NCBI GenBank assembly: GCA_029288115.1
Contig: JARFPV010000672.1
Coordinates: forward strand, 1 to 7,299
Length of the DNA stretch: 7,299 bases
Direction of reading: 5' to 3'
Origin: Akkermansiaceae bacterium
Lineage (GTDB): Bacteria > Verrucomicrobiota > Verrucomicrobiia > Verrucomicrobiales > Akkermansiaceae
In this document: piece by piece, positions 1 through 5,047 of the stretch
How the letters are laid out: every line of letters starts with the position of its first letter
Numbering within the stretch: position 1 is the stretch's first letter
Notes under the pieces: model-generated
Told to the model about the DNA's origin: nothing
What the model saw: only the letters and a program-made list of their open reading frames with translations
Database searches by the model: none
Translations under genes and position numbers: made by a program

Positions 1-52
1 CTCCCCCACGTCACGGTGTTCGTCGGCAGCGTCAGATGTGTATAAGAGACAG
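1..52 (+). other. Sequencing adapter contamination (Nextera read-1 transposase end)
   Basis: Positions 20-33 read TCGTCGGCAGCGTC and positions 34-52 read AGATGTGTATAAGAGACAG, the 19-base Tn5 mosaic end. Together they are the standard Illumina Nextera read-1 adapter. Positions 1-19 match nothing I recognise; because they lie outside the adapter they are probably index, chimeric or error sequence. Native DNA most likely begins at 53. This is a library artefact left at the contig end, not a natural transposon end, and any reading frame crossing it is artificial. Confidence 0.97.
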
Positions 53-357
53 CCCAGCCTCAGTCGGGTAAGGATGTGACGAGCCATATCCAATGCAGGT
101 CCTGGTATTACCTGAATAGCAATAAATATGGCTCGCCCAGACAGGGTGAGCGCGAGGAAAAGGTTGTTAAGACGACATGGAATGAGGATAATACAGTCTG
201 CCATATCATACTCGACAATTTTCTCGTAGAGAAGAAGAATGGCTCGGATAGCTCTCGTGTTTACCGGCTAAATCTGGCAAATACTGATTTCGGCAAGAAG
301 CACGGAGCGTTTTTTGCCAAGGCATACTATACCTTACACAAGATTCCTCATCAATAG
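53..357 (+). CDS. Hypothetical protein, 5'-truncated C-terminal fragment
   Basis: An open frame enters from the contig edge: codons 55-75 read in frame with no stop back to the adapter, and the frame ends at TAG 355-357, giving about 100 residues. A GTG at 76 is the first possible internal start, but the frame being open upstream suggests the gene began before the contig end. The visible part is rich in Lys, Asn and aromatic residues (SWYYLNSNKYGS near its start, AFFAKAYYTLHK near its end), with alternating hydrophobic stretches suggestive of beta strands. There is no signal peptide or membrane segment in this part. I do not recognise the family. It ends 7 bases before the next ATG, so it may belong to the same transcript. 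That it is a real gene is likely from its frame and position, but not proven. Confidence 0.55.
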
Positions 358-364
358 ACTGAAC

Positions 365-2773
365 ATGAAAAAAACCATCTCTAGTAAATGTGTCTCACTC
401 GCCGCTTTGTTGGGCGTGACGACCGCGCTAAGTGCTGAGCCAAAGGTGATCCCAGGTGCAACCGAAGCAACACCTTCCTACTCGCAATATTTCTCCTGGA
501 TCAATAATACCAACGAGGGGTCTACGGAAGAGAACACACTCGCCAATCTGGCTTTCTTCAAGTGGTTGCACGACGACTACGGGATGAAACTGGACATCTA
601 TGCCTTTGATGCAGGAACTATTGATGGACCGAGGTATTACGGCAGTACCAAAACGGATAAGTTCAAGAAGCAGTATCCACGAGGGTTCAAGCCTATCTAC
701 GAGTATGCCAAGAGCTTTGATTGCCGCTTAGGTGTATGGCTCGGGCCAGATGGCTTTGGTGATACGCCTGAGGAAGAGAAGGCGCGTACCGAGATGCTTG
801 TGGGATTCTGCCGCGACTATGAATTTGCTTTGTTCAAAATGGATGCCGTCTGCACCCAGCTCCGGCCCGAGACGCAGAAAGCATTTGATCGCTTGATGAC
901 TGAGGTGCGCAAGCATAGTCCGGATCTGATTCTGCTGAATCACCGTCTCCAGCTTGGTGATGCCAAAAAACACGCGACGACATTCCTCTGGGGTGGTGCC
1001 GAAACCTATATCGACGTGCACATGGCGAACCGTGAGCTCACCGGGACTCACAATCGGGTGAAGGCGATTTCACGCGGTTTGGTCCCTGACCTGAAACGAT
1101 TGACCGAAGACCACGGTGTCTGCATTTCCTCCTGCCTCGATTACTGGGATGATGACCTGATTCTTCAGGCATTTAACCGCAACCTGATTCTCGCTCCGGA
1201 AATCTACGCGAACCCATGGTTCCTGCGCGACGATGAGTTTCCAAAGCTGGCACGTATCTACAACCTGCACAGACGCTACCGCGATATCATGGTCAAGGGG
1301 GTGGTGCTCGATGAAGAACGATACGGCCCTCTCGCTGTGGCACGTGGTGACGATTCCACACGTCTGGTCACTTTGCGTAACCTCACCTGGGAGCCAGCCG
1401 TTCATAAGGTGAAACTCGACGAGTCAATTGGTTTCAAAGCCAACGGCGCGGTGGAGGTGCGCCAGTTTCATCCTGCCGAGCGTATCCTTGGCACCTTCAA
1501 AAAAGGCGACGTGGTTGAGGTCACCGTTCAGCCTTTCCGTAGCTGCCTGTTGCTTGTCGATACCAAAGGTTCAGGTGGTGTGGGCATTACTGGTTCTGAT
1601 TACGAGGTGGTGCGTGACGTGCCTGGCAAGGACGTGATTATCAACGTGCTCGGCGGTGCAGGGGAGACAGCCAAGATCTCATTGGTGTCCGGTGGACAGA
1701 AATTTTCTGGAGCGACCCTAGATTCCAAACCCGAATCAAACCTGACCACTGGAGGTTCCGTGGACGTTACTTTCCCCGGAAAAAAAGACCGCAAGTCATG
1801 GCACAAGAGACTTGGCGCCCCCAAGGTGACTTCTGTGCCGGCTGATGCCGAGACGATTTTCGAGACAGCGTGCTTTACCGCCGACAATGATCCTCTTGAA
1901 ATCAGATCCCTGAAACGTTCCGGCCCGACGAAAATCCCGCAGGTGCAAAAAACCCGCGATATATTCCTCAATCAGCCGATTATTGCAGAGCGCGGAATCC
2001 TTCAGGAGTATGTGTTTGATGGAAAATCCACTGTTTACGATTTTGAACGCAAACGTGTGCGTGCGCCTGAAAACCGCGGCTTGCGTCTGGATCTCGGTAA
2101 AGCAACCAAGGTGGGTTACCTCTTGCTAGAGGCCGCAGCTGAGACACAGGCATTATTGCCAAGTTTTGAAGACGCTGCGCCATATGCCCAAGTTTCGGCT
2201 GATTTGAAGAAGTGGTCGCCTGCAAAACTAGTGAAGGAAGGCAAAAATCTACGGATCGAGTGCGATCCTGCTAAAGAAATACGCTACCTGCGCTCGAATG
2301 TGCGCCCTGGCAAGCTCGTGGAAATCCGCGGCTTTGCCGACGCCAAGGCATCGAAGGAACTTGACCGCACAGGCTGGAAGATGACCTGGTTGTTCCCGAC
2401 ATTCAAGAAGGTACAGAAGGCGTGGAACTTGCCGTTCTCAGTGGATCATGCCCCGGAAGGTGGCTACCTCACGGTGGCCTGTAATGGATCCCACGGCAGC
2501 CAGGCAGTTTGGGTAGGCTTGCGGGTGGATGGCAAATATCGCGGCGCACCCGACCGTGCACCTTCCTTTGCAGCGAACCCATGGGAGTATCCTGTCAGGA
2601 AGAGTGATAAAAATTACAGCTTTTATATTCCCGTAACCGAGGACATGGTTGGTAAGAAATGTGAGGTGGTGGTTCTGGCATTTGATGCTGAAAATCTCGA
2701 CTTCACACCGGATGTGTGGCAGACATCCTATCCTACACCATTCGTTAAGAAGACACTGATCCTTAAACGTTAA
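365..2773 (+). CDS. Secreted TIM-barrel glycoside hydrolase, alpha-galactosidase-like (clan GH-D), with discoidin-like domain
   Basis: This 802-residue protein probably cleaves alpha-linked sugars (alpha-galactosides by family resemblance) outside the cytoplasm. The ATG at 365 gives a clean signal peptide (MKKTISSK, hydrophobic core SLAALLGVTTA, likely cut after LSA at residue 24); an in-frame TTG at 314 would place extra residues before it and overlap the previous gene. Residues ~35-320 look like a melibiase barrel: YAFDAG (79-84), LGVWLGPDGFG (122-132, compare the LWxEPE region of GH36), and FKMD (157-160), matching the K-x-D nucleophile motif of GH27/GH36, so D160 is the candidate nucleophile. 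The acid/base residue is not clear; candidates are D259 and D262-D264 in CLDYWDDD. Residues ~320-416 resemble the C-terminal beta domain of such enzymes. After a variable beta-rich stretch, ~540-660 resemble an F5/8 (discoidin) domain (LRLDLG at 573-578), and ~660-802 form a further beta-sandwich-like end. The substrate is unproven, and assignment to a specific GH family is tentative. Confidence 0.7.
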   Translation: MKKTISSKCVSLAALLGVTTALSAEPKVIPGATEATPSYSQYFSWINNTNEGSTEENTLANLAFFKWLHDDYGMKLDIYAFDAGTIDGPRYYGSTKTDKFKKQYPRGFKPIYEYAKSFDCRLGVWLGPDGFGDTPEEEKARTEMLVGFCRDYEFALFKMDAVCTQLRPETQKAFDRLMTEVRKHSPDLILLNHRLQLGDAKKHATTFLWGGAETYIDVHMANRELTGTHNRVKAISRGLVPDLKRLTEDHGVCISSCLDYWDDDLILQAFNRNLILAPEIYANPWFLRDDEFPKLARIYNLHRRYRDIMVKGVVLDEERYGPLAVARGDDSTRLVTLRNLTWEPAVHKVKLDESIGFKANGAVEVRQFHPAERILGTFKKGDVVEVTVQPFRSCLLLVDTKGSGGVGITGSDYEVVRDVPGKDVIINVLGGAGETAKISLVSGGQKFSGATLDSKPESNLTTGGSVDVTFPGKKDRKSWHKRLGAPKVTSVPADAETIFETACFTADNDPLEIRSLKRSGPTKIPQVQKTRDIFLNQPIIAERGILQEYVFDGKSTVYDFERKRVRAPENRGLRLDLGKATKVGYLLLEAAAETQALLPSFEDAAPYAQVSADLKKWSPAKLVKEGKNLRIECDPAKEIRYLRSNVRPGKLVEIRGFADAKASKELDRTGWKMTWLFPTFKKVQKAWNLPFSVDHAPEGGYLTVACNGSHGSQAVWVGLRVDGKYRGAPDRAPSFAANPWEYPVRKSDKNYSFYIPVTEDMVGKKCEVVVLAFDAENLDFTPDVWQTSYPTPFVKKTLILKR

Positions 2774-2796
2774 TCATTTCCTCTATCCATCGTAAC

Positions 2797-4212
2797 ATGT
2801 CCGTTTCACAACTTATCCCGTCAGCGACCAACGGGTCGTTGACGCCGGATTTTCTCGCTGACTTGCGTAATGAATACGCCATGAGCGAGGGTGATCGTGC
2901 GTGCCACAATGCAGTGACGAACAACGCAATCGACTCACTTGTTCTCAATCGCAATGTGATGTCAGGTGACGACGGGCATTTTAGTCACCGGGTTAGGTCC
3001 AAGGGGATTATGAACCAGCAGAGATCTGGTCGCTGCTGGATGTTTGCGGCCATGAATGTGATGCGCCCCCAGGTGGTCCGTGACCACAAGATGGACGAGT
3101 TTCACTTTTCCCATGCTTATCTGCAGTTCTGGGACAAGCTGGAAAAGTCGAACATGTATCTCGAGTCGATCATCGAATTGCGTGAGGTGGATTTTCTCGA
3201 TCGCGAATGGGAAATAATCAACAAGATGTCTCTTGAAGATGGAGGATGGTGGAATTTTGCGGCTAGCCTCGTTGAGAAATACGGAGTGGTCCCAGACTCG
3301 GTAATGCCCGAGACCCATAGCAGCCAGAATACGGATACGCTGAACCACATCCTGGAACGACTGCTTCGAGTGTGGGCAACGCGTATCCTGGAAGGCCACA
3401 GGAACGGGATGGGGGAGGAGAAGCTCCGCGCCCAGAAAGAGGAGGCACTGAAGGAGGTCTATCGATTTCTCGTGCTGAACCTCGGCGAGCCACCCGCAGA
3501 GTTTGAGTGGCGTTACAAGCGTAGCAAGGCAGGTGATGATGCTAATGGCAGTGATGCGAGTGCTGAGACAAACACGACTGAAGTGAGCACCTTGACATCT
3601 GCCGAGCGTTATACCCCGAAGTCATTCTATAAAAAATATGTTGGGCTTCCACTCAGTGAATTTGTCTGCCTGTACCACGATCCAAACAACGAGCTGAATC
3701 AACACTATAGCTTTAAACGTGCCCACAACATCATCGGCAATGCATCCATGCACTTTGTCAATGTTGCACCAGCGGAGATGAAGAAAATTGCCGTGGCGTC
3801 CATCCTGGACAACCAGCCGTTGTGGTTTGCCGTGGATATGAAGTTCGATCACTCTGAGAAGCATGGGGTGCTGCAACATCAGCTCTATGACTACGAGGCT
3901 TTGTTCGGTTTGGATCTAACAGTCAGTAAGGAAGACCGACTGCGATTGCACACGGGGATTGCAGGTCACGCCATGGCGCTCATGGGTGTCGATCTGGACG
4001 AAAACAAAACACCTCTCAAGTGGCTGGTGGAAAACAGTTGGGGTGAGGATAAGGGGAACAAGGGAAGATGGACGATGCATAACGATTGGTTTGATGAACA
4101 CGTCTACACAATCATCGCACACAAACGTCATGTTCCTGAGGAAATACTTGAATGTTTCAAGAGTAAACCCACCGAACTGCCATGCTGGTATCCAGCTGCG
4201 AGAATGTCCTAA
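2797..4212 (+). CDS. pepC: C1B cysteine aminopeptidase (bleomycin hydrolase / PepC family)
   Basis: This 471-residue cytoplasmic papain-fold peptidase would remove N-terminal amino acids from peptides. The catalytic set is complete: oxyanion Q74 and nucleophile C80 in NQQRSGRCWMFA, H391 in GHAMALMGV, and N413 in VENSWG; the Q-to-C spacing of six residues is that of papain. TPKSFYKKYVG (273-283) is a typical PepC stretch. There is no signal peptide, as expected. Family members end in a tail like PxWDPMGALA whose C-terminus enters the active-site cleft and enforces aminopeptidase activity; here the end is LPCWYPAARMS, recognisable but altered. Residues ~244-268 are a Gly/Asp/Ser/Thr-rich insertion where relatives have a short linker. 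Length is close to the usual 440-480. The ATG at 2797 lies 23 bases after the hydrolase stop and has no Shine-Dalgarno sequence. The role is probably peptide catabolism, possibly of peptides released by secreted proteases. Confidence 0.93.
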   Translation: MSVSQLIPSATNGSLTPDFLADLRNEYAMSEGDRACHNAVTNNAIDSLVLNRNVMSGDDGHFSHRVRSKGIMNQQRSGRCWMFAAMNVMRPQVVRDHKMDEFHFSHAYLQFWDKLEKSNMYLESIIELREVDFLDREWEIINKMSLEDGGWWNFAASLVEKYGVVPDSVMPETHSSQNTDTLNHILERLLRVWATRILEGHRNGMGEEKLRAQKEEALKEVYRFLVLNLGEPPAEFEWRYKRSKAGDDANGSDASAETNTTEVSTLTSAERYTPKSFYKKYVGLPLSEFVCLYHDPNNELNQHYSFKRAHNIIGNASMHFVNVAPAEMKKIAVASILDNQPLWFAVDMKFDHSEKHGVLQHQLYDYEALFGLDLTVSKEDRLRLHTGIAGHAMALMGVDLDENKTPLKWLVENSWGEDKGNKGRWTMHNDWFDEHVYTIIAHKRHVPEEILECFKSKPTELPCWYPAARMS

Positions 4213-4230
4213 CAAGTTTTAAATTGGTTT

Positions 4231-5001
4231 ATGAGATTCAGTAAAAAAATGACGTGCACAATGTGCCTGGCCGCCGTAGTTGCTGTAGCACATTGGCCAA
4301 CATCTCTGTCTGCGCACGAAACACATGTCAAAACGCAAACGATCGCGACCAAAGAAGCGGTGAAAGCCGCGAAGTTTGATCCGGTTGTCAAAAACATGGA
4401 GGGATGGACGGTGCATATCGACCCGAAGCTACTCAAGGGAGAACATGCCGAGATGGGAGCCAAGGCACTCAAGATGCTGGCCAACCATTTGCAGAGGATT
4501 GCGATTTTAGTGACTGGTAAGCAGCTCAAGGATTTACAAAAGGTCGGTATCTGGATTGAGCACTCCCACCCCGAGCTTTCTAGCATGCAGTATCATCCCG
4601 GTGAACAATGGCTTGTGAAACGTGGCTATGATGCGCGTCTGGTCAAAAAAGTTCACATCACCCAAGCGGCGAATTTGTTGAAAAGGGGGCAGCTTCTCAA
4701 GCACCCGGCGGTCATTCTTCATGAGTTGGCACACGGATACCACGATCAGATTCTTGGCTTCAATGAGCCACGCGTCATCGAGGCCTATAAAAAGGCGATG
4801 AAAGCAAAACTCTACGATAAAGTTCTGCTCTTCAATGGTCGAATGGTTCGGGCCTATGCCGCGACTGACCACAAGGAGTATTTCGCTGAGGGAGTGGAGG
4901 CTTATTTTTACCGCAACGATTTCTATCCATTCGTTAGAGCAGAGCTCAAAATTCACGATCCGCTACTACATGACGTGATGGAGCAGATTTGGGGCCCTTG
5001 A
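4231..5001 (+). CDS. Secreted zinc metallopeptidase, lethal factor / Pro-Pro endopeptidase (M34)-like
   Basis: This 256-residue protein has a signal peptide (MRFSKKMT, core CLAAVVAVAHW, likely cut after SLSA at residue 28) and a HELAH zinc site at residues 164-168 (H164, E165, H168). A second motif, YAATDHKEYFAE at 209-220, gives the third ligand E216 with a tyrosine exactly seven residues before it. Anthrax lethal factor has the same arrangement: HEFGH with H686/H690, then Y728, E735 and EFFAE. The size (about 228 residues mature) suits a stand-alone M34-type catalytic domain such as the secreted Pro-Pro endopeptidases. From this I infer an extracellular or periplasmic endopeptidase; its substrate cannot be read from the sequence. 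No membrane anchor or lipobox is visible. The gene starts 18 bases after pepC with no Shine-Dalgarno sequence. Another gluzincin family using HExxH plus a downstream Glu is the main alternative. That it is a metallopeptidase is very likely; the M34-like subtype is probable. Confidence 0.82.
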   Translation: MRFSKKMTCTMCLAAVVAVAHWPTSLSAHETHVKTQTIATKEAVKAAKFDPVVKNMEGWTVHIDPKLLKGEHAEMGAKALKMLANHLQRIAILVTGKQLKDLQKVGIWIEHSHPELSSMQYHPGEQWLVKRGYDARLVKKVHITQAANLLKRGQLLKHPAVILHELAHGYHDQILGFNEPRVIEAYKKAMKAKLYDKVLLFNGRMVRAYAATDHKEYFAEGVEAYFYRNDFYPFVRAELKIHDPLLHDVMEQIWGP

Positions 5002-5047
5002 AGTAATTCGGATCGATATCTAGAGACATTAATCATATTTCCTGCAA

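Noticed and set aside
34..52. Tn5 mosaic end as evidence for a natural transposon
   Set aside because: It is directly joined to the synthetic Nextera read-1 tail (20-33), so it is a library adapter.
314..330. TTGCCA and TACTAT resembling -35 and -10 boxes before the hydrolase
   Set aside because: The two boxes are only 5 bases apart, far short of the usual 16-18, and no suitable partner was found for either.
314..364. Upstream TTG start for the glycoside hydrolase, adding 17 residues
   Set aside because: It overlaps the preceding gene and buries the signal peptide; ATG 365 starts directly with a standard Lys-rich n-region and hydrophobic core.
1600..1971. Reverse-strand open frame of 123 codons inside the hydrolase
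   Set aside because: It lies wholly within a well-supported gene, shows no recognisable domain, and fits an antisense shadow of GC-biased codons.
2962..3399. Reverse-strand open frame of 145 codons inside pepC
   Set aside because: The forward strand encodes the PepC catalytic Cys motif here; the reverse product has no recognisable features.
4534..4956. Reverse-strand open frame of 140 codons inside the metallopeptidase gene
   Set aside because: It is opposite the HELAH and EYFAE motifs of a convincing forward gene and has no family features.
4998..5026. TTGAAG followed 17 bases later by TAGAGA, a possible promoter before the cytochrome
   Set aside because: The -10 match is poor (3 of 6), so it is not better than chance.
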